Position numbers and translations under genes: made by a program. DNA of 64,000 nucleotides from Mytilus edulis. Lineage: Eukaryota > Mollusca > Bivalvia > Mytilida > Mytilidae. The DNA is taken from NCBI RefSeq assembly GCF_963676685.1, contig NC_092344.1, forward strand, positions 43,716,589 through 43,780,588, read 5' to 3'. How positions within the stretch are numbered: the stretch's first letter is position 1; the number at the start of each line of letters is the position of its first letter. A model generated the notes under the pieces. That model searched no databases. It saw only the letters and a program-made list of their open reading frames with translations, and was not told the DNA's origin. Shown here one piece after another: positions 42,701 through 56,090 of this stretch.

Positions 42701-45700
42701 TTAAATTGTAAGTAAACATGACACAATATAGTCTTTGTTATGTAATTATCACTTCGGTCTACAGGAATACCTGATAATCATGGGAGATAACACACTTCAT
42801 ACGAGTAAAGTGAGATACATCATCGCATGTGCTTTTATCCAATGATTTGACCCCTGGTCAGTAGATATATGCAAAAAAACAGAAAACACATGTACATGTT
42901 TTAAGAAAATCATGAATTATTATTTTTAATGCACTTGAGCAAAACAAAAGATATTGTCATTTCTCAGTGAAAAAGGGGGAGGGTCAAACCTTTTTGAAAA
43001 CAATATTTCTGCACCGATTCAACTATTAAGCTAGTTAGCTACTACCCATTGCTTCTAATATAAAAGGTTTAAATGAAGGTTACTAAGCCACAAGGGAGAA
43101 GCATTTGTCTTTCTTTGTAATTAAACTTTCAAGAAATAGATTTTTCTCTCTCAATAATACTTATGTATTTAAATCAAATGATAACACAGCCTGAGTAATT
43201 TTTTTTTGTCTTATTTCAGTTCCAGACATATCATTACTTTTTAACCTGAGATGGCAAACTAGAGGTTTTAAAAAGTCCTGAATAACTGGTAAGCATTTTG
43301 TTTTGTTAGGCAAGCTCTAAATTGTTTATTTATGGTATTTATGCAATTGAAATTACAGTGGGTATGTTAAAAATATGCAAATATGAAAACTGTTGCTATG
43401 GTCTTGATATTGAATGGAAAGGCTTAGTTACAGATCGTTTCGACTCAATATTTCGAGTTAAATCTTGCGGCAACTGTTTCTCACGTAACACTGCAAACTA
43501 TATTTAGCACTATTTTGATCTGTCGTTATTTAATGACGCCATAATACATGTGATGTCACAATGTTTCCTTTAAAACCTCATGTGGATTTCTCACTGATAA
43601 AAGGTTTTCACTGAAATACATGTTAAAAACATTTTTTCTCAAATAGAATTATGTGAAAGGACAAGTTTTGAAAATTTGCACTATATTGCACTCTAATTAT
43701 ATGATAAGGATGACTTTCCCAGTAGTTTAGAGTGCTTTCCACAGTTTTAAATACCAGATTTCCACTAGTAAGAATAATTATTTTGGTGTTGGTTTTTTTA
43801 TAAAATCTTCATTTTTGCATAATTTCTCTGCCAAAATGCACTTTAAGACACAAGAAAATTTTATAGAATGCTTTAACAGGGTCTGTGTATTGTAATTAAA
43901 GGTTATAATCAGAAGTTTTGTCCTTGTTTTGACTAGTGAATGTATTCTGGAAGAAATTAATTATACATACACATTGTATTCAAAATAAATGAATATAGCG
44001 ACGAAAGTGTCATTGCCTTATAGTGCTAAAACAACTTTATTTTTTTTTCAGAAATGGACAAAAATACACAGATTTATTCAGAATGTTATACCGATGAAGA
44101 TCACATAAAAATATTTGGAAAAATCAGAAGTATTGATTTCAATATGGGTCAGGATCCGTAATAGACCTTGAGATGAGGAACTCAGATGACGTAATTAAAA
44201 AAAAATATTAGTCCGCCATACAATTGTGGATGCTGTGATTTTAAAAATGGACATAAATGAACAATAAGAACTGTTTTATAGAGCTGATGTGATGAGAAAA
44301 GAAAGATGTAGATTTGACCTGAAATAAATTATTAGAAAGGACAATTTTTTTATTGAATTTTATGATCAGAATTTTGGGATTATTTCATGAGGAGAGTGAC
44401 ATTTTTCACCATCTTCCGGGGTCCAGCAATTTGCGAAAAAAGTAATCTCACTTGCCACCCCGAAAATTTAACCAGACATGTATAAATGTATGAGCTTCGA
44501 TATGAGCCATCATACATGTTCAAGTAAACGATATGGACTGAGCAACGGAGGAAAACGTTACCATTACGGCCTATGGAGAATTAATTGTAAATGTATACCC
44601 AATTTAGAAGCTTAATTCCAGAAGTTTTCAGGCTGATTTATGGATGATTTCACCTTGTACACCACCAAAAATGATGGTTAGTAGTTTTTTATTTATACCT
44701 AGTTATTATAAATGGTTTAAGATAAATATTATTGATAAAGATCAGCAAAAACTCAATGAAATTTTCGCTTTTAAAATGCATTACTGGCACGGGGCTGAAC
44801 ACTTTTTTTAGGCACAATCATAACTTTGTTTACTTCCGAGATATCCGAAAGGAATTTGTTTACTATATTGAAAAAGGCAAGAAATAACTTTTAAATATTA
44901 TTAAATTGTAAGTAAACATGACACAATATAGTCTTTGTTATGTAATTATCACTTCGGTCTACAGGAATACCTGATAATCATGGGAGATAACACACTTCAT
45001 ACGAGTAAAGTGAGATACATCATCGCATGTGCTTTTATCCAATGATTTGACCCCTGGTCAGTAGATATATGCAAAAAAAACAGAAAAAACATGTACATGT
45101 TTTAAGAAAATCATGAATTATTATTTTTAATGCACTTGAGCAAAACAAAAGATATTGTCATTTCTCAGTGAAAAAGGGGGAGGGTCAAACCTTTTTGAAA
45201 ACAATATTTCTGCACCGATTCAACTATTAAGCTAGTTAGCTACTACCCATTGCTTCTAATATAAAAGGTTTAAATGAAGGTTACTAAGCCACAAGGGAGA
45301 AGCATTTGTCTTTCTTTGTAATTAAACTTTCAAGAAATAGATTTTTCTCTCTCAATAATACTTATGTATTTAAATCAAATGATAACACAGCCTGAGTAAT
45401 TTTTTTTTGTCTTATTTCAGTTCCAGACATATCATTACTTTTTAACCTGAGATGGCAAACTAGAGGTTTTAAAAAGTCCTGAATAACTGGTAAGCATTTT
45501 GTTTTGTTAGGCAAGCTCTAAATTGTTTATTTATGGTATTTATGCAATTGAAATTACAGTGGGTATGTTAAAAATATGCAAATATGAAAACTGTTGCTAT
45601 GGTCTTGATATTGAATGGAAAGGCTTAGTTACAGATCGTTTCGACTCAATATTTCGAGTTAAATCTTGCGGCAACTGTTTCTCACGTAACACTGCAAACT

Positions 45701-48700
45701 ATATTTAGCACTATTTTGATCTGTCGTTATTTAATGACGCCATAATACATGTGATGTCACAATGTTTCCTTTAAAACCTCATGTGGATTTCTCACTGATA
45801 AAAGGTTTTCACTGAAATACATGTTAAAAACATTTTTTCTCAAATAGAATTATGTGAAAGGACAAGTTTTGAAAATTTGCACTATATTGCACTCTAATTA
45901 TATGATAAGGATGACTTTCCCAGTAGTTTAGAGTGCTTTCCACAGTTTTAAATACCAGATTTCCACTAGTAAGAATAATTATTTTGGTGTTGGTTTTTTT
46001 ATAAAATCTTCATTTTTGCATAATTTCTCTGCCAAAATGCACTTTAAGACACAAGAAAATTTTATAGAATGCTTTAACAGGGTCTGTGTATTGTAATTAA
46101 AGGTTATAATCAGAAGTTTTGTCCTTGTTTTGACTAGTGAATGTATTCTGGAAGAAATTAATTATACATACACATTGTATTCAAAATAAATGAATATAGC
46201 GACGAAAGTGTCATTGCCTTATAGTGCTAAAACAACTTTATTTTTTTTTCAGAAATGGACAAAAATACACAGATTTATTCAGAATGTTATACCGATGAAG
46301 ATCACATAAAAATATTTGGAAAAATCAGAAGTATTGATTTCAATATGGGTCAGGATCCGTAATAGACCTTGAGATGAGGAACTCAGATGACGTAATTAAA
46401 AAAAAATATTAGTCCGCCATACAATTGTGGATGCTGTGATTTTAAAAATGGACATAAATGAACAATAAGAACTGTTTTATAGAGCTGATGTGATGAGAAA
46501 AGAAAGATGTAGATTTGACCTGAAATAAATTATTAGAAAGGACAATTTTTTTATTGAATTTTATGATCAGAATTTTGGGATTATTTCATGAGGAGAGTGA
46601 CATTTTTCACCATCTTCCGGGGTCCAGCAATTTGCGAAAAAAGTAATCTCACTTGCCACCCCGAAAATTTAACCAGACATGTATAAATGTATGAGCTTCG
46701 ATATGAGCCATCATACATGTTCAAGTAAACGATATGGACTGAGCAACGGAGGAAAACGTTACCATTACGGCCTATGGAGAATTAATTGTAAATGTATACC
46801 CAATTTAGAAGCTTAATTCCAGAAGTTTTCAGGCTGATTTATGGATGATTTCACCTTGTACACCACCAAAAATGATGGTTAGTAGTTTTTTATTTATACC
46901 TAGTTATTATAAATGGTTTAAGATAAATATTATTGATAAAGATCAGCAAAAACTCAATGAAATTTTCGCTTTTAAAATGCATTACTGGCACGGGGCTGAA
47001 CACTTTTTTTAGGCACAATCATAACTTTGTTTACTTCCGAGATATCCGAAAGGAATTTGTTTACTATATTGAAAAAGGCAAGAAATAACTTTTAAATATT
47101 ATTAAATTGTAAGTAAACATGACACAATATAGTCTTTGTTATGTAATTATCACTTCGGTCTACAGGAATACCTGATAATCATGGGAGATAACACACTTCA
47201 TACGAGTAAAGTGAGATACATCATCGCATGTGCTTTTATCCAATGATTTGACCCCTGGTCAGTAGATATATGCAAAAAAAAACAGAAAACACATGTACAT
47301 GTTTTAAGAAAATCATGAATTATTATTTTTAATGCACTTGAGCAAAACAAAAGATATTGTCATTTCTCAGTGAAAAAGGGGGAGGGTCAAACCTTTTTGA
47401 AAACAATATTTCTGCACCGATTCAACTATTAAGCTAGTTAGCTACTACCCATTGCTTCTAATATAAAAGGTTTAAATGAAGGTTACTAAGCCACAAGGGA
47501 GAAGCATTTGTCTTTCTTTGTAATTAAACTTTCAAGAAATAGATTTTTCTCTCTCAATAATACTTATGTATTTAAATCAAATGATAACACAGCCTGAGTA
47601 ATTTTTTTTTGTCTTATTTCAGTTCCAGACATATCATTACTTTTTAACCTGAGATGGCAAACTAGAGGTTTTAAAAAGTCCTGAATAACTGGTAAGCATT
47701 TTGTTTTGTTAGGCAAGCTCTAAATTGTTTATTTATGGTATTTATGCAATTGAAATTACAGTGGGTATGTTAAAAATATGCAAATATGAAAACTGTTGCT
47801 ATGGTCTTGATATTGAATGGAAAGGCTTAGTTACAGATCGTTTCGACTCAATATTTCGAGTTAAATCTTGCGGCAACTGTTTCTCACGTAACACTGCAAA
47901 CTATATTTAGCACTATTTTGATCTGTCGTTATTTAATGACGCCATAATACATGTGATGTCACAATGTTTCCTTTAAAACCTCATGTGGATTTCTCACTGA
48001 TAAAAGGTTTTCACTGAAATACATGTTAAAAACATTTTTTCTCAAATAGAATTATGTGAAAGGACAAGTTTTGAAAATTTGCACTATATTGCACTCTAAT
48101 TATATGATAAGGATGACTTTCCCAGTAGTTTAGAGTGCTTTCCACAGTTTTAAATACCAGATTTCCACTAGTAAGAATAATTATTTTGGTGTTGGTTTTT
48201 TTATAAAATCTTCATTTTTGCATAATTTCTCTGCCAAAATGCACTTTAAGACACAAGAAAATTTTATAGAATGCTTTAACAGGGTCTGTGTATTGTAATT
48301 AAAGGTTATAATCAGAAGTTTTGTCCTTGTTTTGACTAGTGAATGTATTCTGGAAGAAATTAATTATACATACACATTGTATTCAAAATAAATGAATATA
48401 GCGACGAAAGTGTCATTGCCTTATAGTGCTAAAACAACTTTATTTTTTTTTCAGAAATGGACAAAAATACACAGATTTATTCAGAATGTTATACCGATGA
48501 AGATCACATAAAAATATTTGGAAAAATCAGAAGTATTGATTTCAATATGGGTCAGGATCCGTAATAGACCTTGAGATGAGGAACTCAGATGACGTAATTA
48601 AAAAAAAATATTAGTCCGCCATACAATTGTGGATGCTGTGATTTTAAAAATGGACATAAATGAACAATAAGAACTGTTTTATAGAGCTGATGTGATGAGA

Positions 48701-51700
48701 AAAGAAAGATGTAGATTTGACCTGAAATAAATTATTAGAAAGGACAATTTTTTTATTGAATTTTATGATCAGAATTTTGGGATTATTTCATGAGGAGAGT
48801 GACATTTTTCACCATCTTCCGGGGTCCAGCAATTTGCGAAAAAAGTAATCTCACTTGCCACCCCGAAAATTTAACCAGACATGTATAAATGTATGAGCTT
48901 CGATATGAGCCATCATACATGTTCAAGTAAACGATATGGACTGAGCAACGGAGGAAAACGTTACCATTACGGCCTATGGAGAATTAATTGTAAATGTATA
49001 CCCAATTTAGAAGCTTAATTCCAGAAGTTTTCAGGCTGATTTATGGATGATTTCACCTTGTACACCACCAAAAATGATGGTTAGTAGTTTTTTATTTATA
49101 CCTAGTTATTATAAATGGTTTAAGATAAATATTATTGATAAAGATCAGCAAAACCTCAATGAAATTTTCGCTTTTAAAATGCATTACTGGCACGGGGCTG
49201 AACACTTTTTTTAGGCACAATCATAACTTTGTTTACTTCCGAGATATCCGAAAGGAATTTGTTTACTATATTGAAAAAGGCAAGAAATAACTTTTAAATA
49301 TTATTAAATTGTAAGTAAACATGACACAATATAGTCTTTGTTATGTAATTATCACTTCGGTCTACAGGAATACCTGATAATCATGGGAGATAACACACTT
49401 CATACGAGTAAAGTGAGATACATCATCGCATGTGCTTTTATCCAATGATTTGACCCCTGGTCAGTAGATATATGCAAAAAAACAGAAAACACATGTACAT
49501 GTTTTAAGAAAATCATGAATTATTATTTTTAATGCACTTGAGCAAAACAAAAGATATTGTCATTTCTCAGTGAAAAAGGGGGAGGGTCAAACCTTTTTGA
49601 AAACAATATTTCTGCACCGATTCAACTATTAAGCTAGTTAGCTACTACCCATTGCTTCTAATATAAAAGGTTTAAATGAAGGTTACTAAGCCACAAGGGA
49701 GAAGCATTTGTCTTTCTTTGTAATTAAACTTTCAAGAAATAGATTTTTCTCTCTCAATAATACTTATGTATTTAAATCAAATGATAACACAGCCTGAGTA
49801 ATTTTTTTTTGTCTTATTTCAGTTCCAGACATATCATTACTTTTTAACCTGAGATGGCAAACTAGAGGTTTTAAAAAGTCCTGAATAACTGGTAAGCATT
49901 TTGTTTTGTTAGGCAAGCTCTAAATTGTTTATTTATGGTATTTATGCAATTGAAATTACAGTGGGTATGTTAAAAATATGCAAATATGAAAACTGTTGCT
50001 ATGGTCTTGATATTGAATGGAAAGGCTTAGTTACAGATCGTTTCGACTCAATATTTCGAGTTAAATCTTGCGGCAACTGTTTCTCACGTAACACTGCAAA
50101 CTATATTTAGCACTATTTTGATCTGTCGTTATTTAATGACGCCATAATACATGTGATGTCACAATGTTTCCTTTAAAACCTCATGTGGATTTCTCACTGA
50201 TAAAAGGTTTTCACTGAAATACATGTTAAAAACATTTTTTCTCAAATAGAATTATGTGAAAGGACAAGTTTTGAAAATTTGCACTATATTGCACTCTAAT
50301 TATATGATAAGGATGACTTTCCCAGTAGTTTAGAGTGCTTTCCACAGTTTTAAATACCAGATTTCCACTAGTAAGAATAATTATTTTGGTGTTGGTTTTT
50401 TTATAAAATCTTCATTTTTGCATAATTTCTCTGCCAAAATGCACTTTAAGACACAAGAAAATTTTATAGAATGCTTTAACAGGGTCTGTGTATTGTAATT
50501 AAAGGTTATAATCAGAAGTTTTGTCCTTGTTTTGACTAGTGAATGTATTCTGGAAGAAATTAATTATACATACACATTGTATTCAAAATAAATGAATATA
50601 GCGACGAAAGTGTCATTGCCTTATAGTGCTAAAACAACTTTATTTTTTTTTCAGAAATGGACAAAAATACACAGATTTATTCAGAATGTTATACCGATGA
50701 AGATCACATAAAAATATTTGGAAAAATCAGAAGTATTGATTTCAATATGGGTCAGGATCCGTAATAGACCTTGAGATGAGGAACTCAGATGACGTAATTA
50801 AAAAAAAATATTGGTCCGCCATACAATTGTGGATGCTGTGTTTTAAAAATGGACATAAATGAACAATAAGAACTGTTTTATAGAGCTGATGTGATGAGAA
50901 AAGAAAGATGTAGATTTGACCTGAAATAAATTATTAGAAAGGACAATTTTTTTATTGAATTTTATGATCAGAATTTTGGGATTATTTCATGAGGAGAGTG
51001 ACATTTTTCACCATCTTCCGGGGTCCAGCAATTTGCGAAAAAAGTAATCTCACTTGCCACCCCGAAAATTTAACCAGACATGTATAAATGTATGAGCTTC
51101 GATATGAGCCATCATACATGTTCAAGTAAACGATATGGACTGAGCAACGGAGGAAAACGTTACCATTACGGCCTATGGAGAATTAATTGTAAATGTATAC
51201 CCAATTTAGAAGCTTAATTCCAGAAGTTTTCAGGCTGATTTATGGATGATTTCACCTTGTACACCACCAAAAATGATGGTTAGTAGTTTTTTATTTATAC
51301 CTAGTTATTATAAATGGTTTAAGATAAATATTATTGATAAAGATCAGCTAAAACTCAATGAAATTTTCGCTTTTAAAATGCATTACTGGCACGGGGCTGA
51401 ACACTTTTTTTAGGCACAATCATAACTTTGTTTACTTCCGAGATATCCGAAAGGAATTTGTTTACTATATTGAAAAAGGCAAGAAATAACTTTTAAATAT
51501 TATTAAATTGTAAGTAAACATGACACAATATAGTCTTTGTTATGTAATTATCACTTCGGTCTACAGGAATACCTGATAATCATGGGAGATAACACACTTC
51601 ATACGAGTAAAGTGAGATACATCATCGCATGTGCTTTTATCCAATGATTTGACCCCTGGTCAGTAGATATATGCAAAAAAACAGAAAACACATGTACATG

Positions 51701-52095
51701 TTTTAAGAAAATCATGAATTATTATTTTTAATGCACTTGAGCAAAACAAAAGATATTGTCATTTCTCAGTGAAAAAGGGGGAGGGTCAAACCTTTTTGAA
51801 AACAATATTTCTGCACCGATTCAACTATTAAGCTAGTTAGCTACTACCCATTGCTTCTAATATAAAAGGTTTAAATGAAGGTTACTAAGCCACAAGGGAG
51901 AAGCATTTGTCTTTCTTTGTAATTAAACTTTCAAGAAATAGATTTTTCTCTCTCAATAATACTTATGTATTTAAATCAAATGATAACACAGGCTGAGTAA
52001 TTTTTTTTTGTCTTATTTCAGTTCCAGACATATCATTACTTTTTAACCTGAGATGGCAAACTAGAGGTTTTAAAAAGTCCTGAATAACTGGTAAG
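39745..52095 (+). repeat. Tandem array of ~2200-bp units, left block
   Basis: Unit starts (GGGTCAGGATCCGTAATAGA) at 39745, 41946, 44146, 46347, 48549 and 50749, so periods are 2201, 2200, 2201, 2202 and 2200. Units are almost identical, differing mainly in an A run near unit position 930 and a few substitutions. Each unit contains a candidate 69-nt exon (41020-41088 in unit 1) between a T-rich TTATTTCAG acceptor and CTG|GTAAGC, and an acceptor TTTTTTTTCAG (41851 in unit 1) followed by an ATG-initiated 35-codon ORF (41854-41961 and equivalents). The 61-codon frame at 41122-41307 and equivalents begins with TTG and lacks support. No known protein domain. The first unit abuts the kinase remnant. 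Confidence 0.95.
41854..41961 (+). CDS. 35-codon small ORF repeated in every array unit (representative)
   Basis: ATG two bases after a good splice acceptor (AG 41850-41851), ending TAA 41959-41961. It starts MDKNTQIYSE and is acidic then basic. Equivalents start at 44054, 46255, 48457, 50657, 58958, 61158 and 63358. It crosses the array-unit join, so it exists only where two units meet, and unit 1's left edge lacks it. It may be the start of a longer spliced gene from which the unit derives, or chance. No family recognised. Confidence 0.25.
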   Translation: MDKNTQIYSECYTDEDHIKIFGKIRSIDFNMGQDP

Positions 52096-52129
52096 TATGG
52101 AACGCCAAAACTGTCTTGTAATGACCATT

Positions 52130-52690
52130 TTTCATTATATGATGTGCACTTGTCATTATATGATGTGCACTTACCTTTATATGATGTGCAAACACCTTTA
52201 TATGACGTCCAAATATGCTTATATTATGTGCAAGTATCTTTATATGATGTCTAAACATCTTTATAGTATGTCTTAACATCTTTATATGATGTCCAAACAT
52301 CTTTATATGATGTGCAACTACACTTATATGATGTGCATACATACTTATATGATGTGCATACATACTTATATGATGTGCATACATACTTATATGATGTGCA
52401 AATGTACTTATACGATGTGCAAATGTACTTATATGATGTGCAAATGTACTTACATGATGTGCAAATGTACTTATATAATGTACAAATGTCCTTATATGAT
52501 GTGCAAATATACTTATAGGATGTGCAAAAATCCTTATATGATGTGCATTTTCCCTTATATTATGTGCAAACATCTTTATATGATGTGGTTGTGTCATTAT
52601 ATTATGTGCTTGTAATCTTATATCATGGTGTTCGGTTCACTTCATTATATGATGTCGAAACGTCATTATATGATGTGCTTTCATCGTCGT
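52130..52690 (+). repeat. 21-bp tandem repeats, left foldback arm
   Basis: More than twenty consecutive units of TTATATGATGTGCAAATGTAC and variants (…GTGCATACATAC, …GTCCAAACATC). Because the period is 7 codons, all frames stay open and give heptad peptides (YDVHTYL, MCIHTYM, HHISTFA). These frames (52070-52770 on both strands) are not genes. Confidence 0.93.
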
Positions 52691-52830
52691 TATGGTCAAT
52701 GAACATGATTACGATTAGAATGATTACTGTCTACGTCATAACTGATTCCGATCTGCTTCTGCAGAATTGATATAAATCCGGATCAAATCCTAAGTTATTT
52801 AAAAAGAGAAAAAACCTAGACATGTTCCTC

Positions 52831-53149
52831 GATTTTAGATGAAAAAAATAACACCAAATATTGATGGAAAATTGTCAAATTATGAATTTTAATCGATGGG
52901 TCTACAATAATGAATATACGGGATCTACAATAATGAGTATACAGTTAACTTATTACGTTTTAGAAAAAACATCTTTAATCTTTTAAGCGAAAGTGCATTT
53001 TTAAAATAAAGTGAGACAGTGCATTTTAACAAAAATTAACGTTTCAAACATTTCGGCGGAAGATTAAGATCAATTAATGCAGGAACTAGTCGAAGAATTT
53101 CCCGACAGCGGCGAAAATAAGATAAAACCAATTGTGTGGCTCTTATTTA
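52831..53149. other. Foldback core, left part, no gene
   Basis: AT-rich sequence with a short doubled phrase (CTACAATAATGAATATACGG, CTACAATAATGAGTATACAG near 52905-52940). Nothing else seen. Confidence 0.4.
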
Positions 53150-53290
53150 TAATAGCTTGGTGTTCGATTTGGGTAAAAGTTCCGTGTTGAAGGCCGTAAT
53201 TAAACCTATAATTGTTTACTTTTTACACATTATGACTTAGATGTAGAGTTGTCTCATTGGCACTCATATCATATCTTCCTATTTCTATTC
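53150..53290 (-). repeat. R1 repeat edge, inverted
   Basis: GTTCCGTGTTGAAGGCCGTA, CCTATAATTGTTTACTTTTT, GAGTTGTCTCATTGGCACTC, ATATCATATCTTCC: the inverted 5' edge of R1. Confidence 0.7.
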
Positions 53291-53399
53291 ATTGCAAAAG
53301 ACACCAATGAACTCAAAGTCAATTTTGAAAATATTTTATAACGATAGCTATAATATTATCCTCTCTTGCATATATAATTATACCGGTATGGATGATTGG

Positions 53400-53660
53400 T
53401 TGATTAATTTGTTGATTGATGCTTTTTAACGCCACTTTCAACACTATCATGCTAATTCGTGGAGGTGAGTTTATATTGATGGAGGAAGCCGAAGTCCCCG
53501 GAAAGAAACACCGACTTTCGGTAGGAAAAACTAATAATTCTATTCAATTGAGATTGGAGTCGAGCTTACCTGCCACGTGTGGGATTCGAACTCACAACCT
53601 ACATGTTAGTGTTGACAGGCTATATACTTGGACCAATCGGCCACCGAGCCCCCCCCCCCC
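53400..53660 (-). mobile_element. tRNA-derived SINE
   Basis: On the minus strand: GGCTCGGTGGCCGATTGGTC contains an A box (TGGCCGATTGG) and, ~50 bases on, GTTGTGAGTTCGAATCCCAC contains a B box (GAGTTCGAATCCC). Then a SINE body follows: CGTGGCAGGTAAGCTCGACT, TCTTTCCGGGGACTTCGGCT, TCCTCCATCAATATAAACTC, GAAAGTGGCGTTAAAAAGCA, with a (GATT)n-like tail. The body resembles conserved-core SINEs seen in molluscs, but I cannot name the family. The plus-strand frame at 53416-53685 lies across it and is not a gene. Confidence 0.8.
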
Positions 53661-53821
53661 TTTTCACCCCAAAAAAAAGGAATGAAAAGAGATATGGGAT
53701 GACCTTCAACTCGGTGCATGACATTTGCTTGCATCTTTTTATTATGTTTTCATGCATTTATTGCACACTTACATGATTATGAATGTACATGTATATTTGA
53801 CGTCTAGCGGAAAATTGATGT

Positions 53822-54125
53822 ATAAAAGACTATGTGGTATGATTGTCAATGAGACAACTCTCCAGAGGCACCAAATGACACAGGCATTAACAACTGTAGG
53901 TCACCGTACGGCCTTCAACAACGAGCAAAGTCCATACCGCATAATCAGCTATAAAAGGCCCGAAATGACAAATGTTAAACAATTCAAACGAGAAAACTAA
54001 CGGCATAATTTATGTACAAAAAATGAACGAAGATCAAATACCGGTATGTAACACATCAACACACGACAACCACTGAATTACAGGCTCCTGACTTGGGACA
54101 GGTGCATATACGTACAGGAAAATAT
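53822..54125 (+). repeat. Dispersed mussel repeat R1
   Basis: ATGTGGTATGATTGTCAATG, AGACAACTCTCCAGAGGCAC, CAAATGACACAGGCATTAAC, CGGCCTTCAACAACGAGCAA, AATCAGCTATAAAAGGCCCG, CAGGCTCCTGACTTGGGACA, GGTGCATATACGTACAGG. Well preserved. Confidence 0.8.
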
Positions 54126-54149
54126 TAATGTGAAATGAATATTAACCCT

Positions 54150-54425
54150 TATTTGTAATAGACCGACACCCTGAGTCGGATTTTTAACATGCTACTTCGC
54201 AGAAATCCATTTCACCTTACGGTGTTACCTGGACAGATTATTCTAATTCCGAGCCGAACAAGTCTTTGATTTTACTCCTTAATTTAGCAGGGAAGCAGCA
54301 AATATTAATTTTAAATTCTTTGGTTTTGAACCGGCCGGAATTCGAACCTACGACCAGCAACACTAGAGGCTAACATGCTACCATGAAAGCACCGCCACTA
54401 GACAGTTACTCGTAATATAAAAGGA
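54150..54425 (-). mobile_element. Second tRNA-derived SINE
   Basis: Minus strand: CTAGTGGCGGTGCTTTCATG, TGGTAGCATGTTAGCC (A-box region), then GGTCGTAGGTTCGAATTCCG (B box), a body with AAGGAGTAAAATCAAAGACT, CTGTCCAGGTAACACCGTAA and CTACTTCG-like text, ending near GACTCAGGGTGTCGGTCTAT. It differs from the SINE at 53400, so a second family. Confidence 0.7.
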
Positions 54426-54690
54426 AAGCCGTTCAGATATACAACTCCGTAAACAGGGCTAACATACTGACCATTGATGTTTTTAGGATGATTGCGAGTG
54501 AAATGGGGCATGTTTTTTTGGATATGTTTGAATCCAAGTTTCTTGAAAAATATTTTATCTTTTTCAGGAGGGAATCAAAATAATTGTTTCCATTGAAAAT
54601 GAGAGAAAAAATAAAACAGTAATGAAATTAAAAAAAGACTATATTATTTTTAAAAAAGAGTTTTTTTCATTAAAGTCGAAAAATATGTTT
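54426..54690. other. Foldback core, no gene
   Basis: AT-rich. The frame at 54622-54816 runs into repeat R3 and is not supported as a gene. Confidence 0.35.
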
Positions 54691-55440
54691 GTCCTGGAAC
54701 AAGGAAGTACACGTCCTCATGCCCACACTTCATGTTTACATCACGATGACCGTGAGGGCATTCCGATGTATTATCGCAACAGAGATTTGACTTTCGATTT
54801 TGACTGGTACATGTAACCGATCGTATTAAAACGCAGACATAATCGAGTGCAACATGACATTCTTTGTCACATTTTTTTTAGAACTTTTTAAATTAATGAT
54901 ATGAAAATGTTACGTCGTTAAAAATATATTTATACATTTGTAAGTAATATATATGCACACGTACAGAATAATTGTGTTAACGCATGCAGAAATAATATCT
55001 CAAGTACGTTTATGCGGGGAAAATGAATGCCTACATAAATCCAAACTATTAGAAAATCCGAATTATTACAGAAGAGTTTTCACCATGCACTTGCACTGCA
55101 CTATTATTAGAATAGTAGAATAGAATGCTATAGCATTTGGATCAAAATAATGTATACATGTAACTGTTATATACAAATATTAATTTAATATAGAACAACA
55201 AACCAGAGTATACTGATTTGTATCACTACAATATAATTGTGATTACGGTGAGGTTGAATTCCCTGTCATTTATTCATCATCCAAGCACGAACTTGTCTCA
55301 GAAAAAAATATCTCTGTAAGTAAACCTCACTTTCAGGTATATCTGTGATTTTCTTTTAGACAAGTGCGTGTGACCATCCACGAGAACTTGCGGTCATCCG
55401 ATATTCAGTACTTCAGTCCTTTGATACTGTTTGTTCTAGT
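54691..55440 (-). repeat. Dispersed repeat R3, inverted
   Basis: TTTACATCACGATGACCGTG, AGGGCATTCCGATGTATT (inverse of 5446-5485), CACCATGCACTTGCACTGCA, AACTTGTCTCAGAAAAAAAT, AGACAAGTGCGTGTGACCAT, CGGTCATCCGATATTCAGTA. The longest R3 copy here, apparently with both blocks joined. Confidence 0.6.
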
Positions 55441-55974
55441 AAATATTACATCAGCCAATGAAATTCAGCCTTCACATTTTTGAAGGTGTAGATAAATCCG
55501 ACAAAACCGAGAAACGTAATGGTCTTTAAACAGAAAATAGAATGGAGCGTTTTCAGACCCACGTAAGCATAGCATGGACACACAATATCTGTATTTTAAT
55601 TAGATTTGTGTCTGAATGAACATAAAACACTGTATTTATTTTTTGTTAACTGAGGCCTGGTGATCTCTGACAGATGGAGAGTTGTGTTTTCAATTTTTCT
55701 AAGTGAAGATTTACGGCGGTGACTTTTAATATTTAGCGTTTATCTATAAAACTACAATAGATTAAAAAAAATAATAGTGCAATGTGTCTGAATATATTCT
55801 ATGGTAAATTTTAAGGTCCCATTTTGGGCAATTTTGGCTCTTATGAGTTTTTATGTTTTATTGCCTATTATCTTGATACTTGTTTATAGAGAAACCTTTT
55901 CTTAGTAAAATAGTTTTCTCGTTTGAATTGTTTTACATTGTCATCATGGGACCTTTTATACTGATTATGCGGTA
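55441..55974. other. Foldback core, no gene
   Basis: No coding signal. Unmatched sequence of average composition. Confidence 0.4.
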
Positions 55975-56090
55975 AGGGCTTTGCTCATTTTGAAGGCCTT
56001 ACGGTTACCTATAGTTGTTAATTTCTGTGTCATTTTGGTCTCTTGTTGAGAGTTGTCTCATTTGCAATCATACCACATCTTCATTTTTTA
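55975..56090 (-). repeat. R1 repeat edge, inverted
   Basis: GCTTTGCTCATTTTGAAGGC, TTACGGTTACCTATAGTTGT, GTCATTTTGGTCTCTTGTTG, AGAGTTGTCTCATTTGCAAT, CATACCACATCTTC. A short echo, GGTCTCATTGGTGTTTATCA, follows at about 56430. Confidence 0.75.

Noticed and set aside
52130-52690. CRISPR-like look of short regular repeats
   Set aside because: Units are contiguous 21-bp tandem repeats without unique spacers, in eukaryotic DNA.
52070-52770. Long open frames with heptad peptides on both strands
   Set aside because: The 21-bp repeat period keeps every frame open. The peptides are repeat translations, mirrored at 57494-58224.
53416-53685. 89-codon frame with a TCGIRTHNL phrase
   Set aside because: It is the antisense of the SINE's tRNA B-box region, a well-known false translation.
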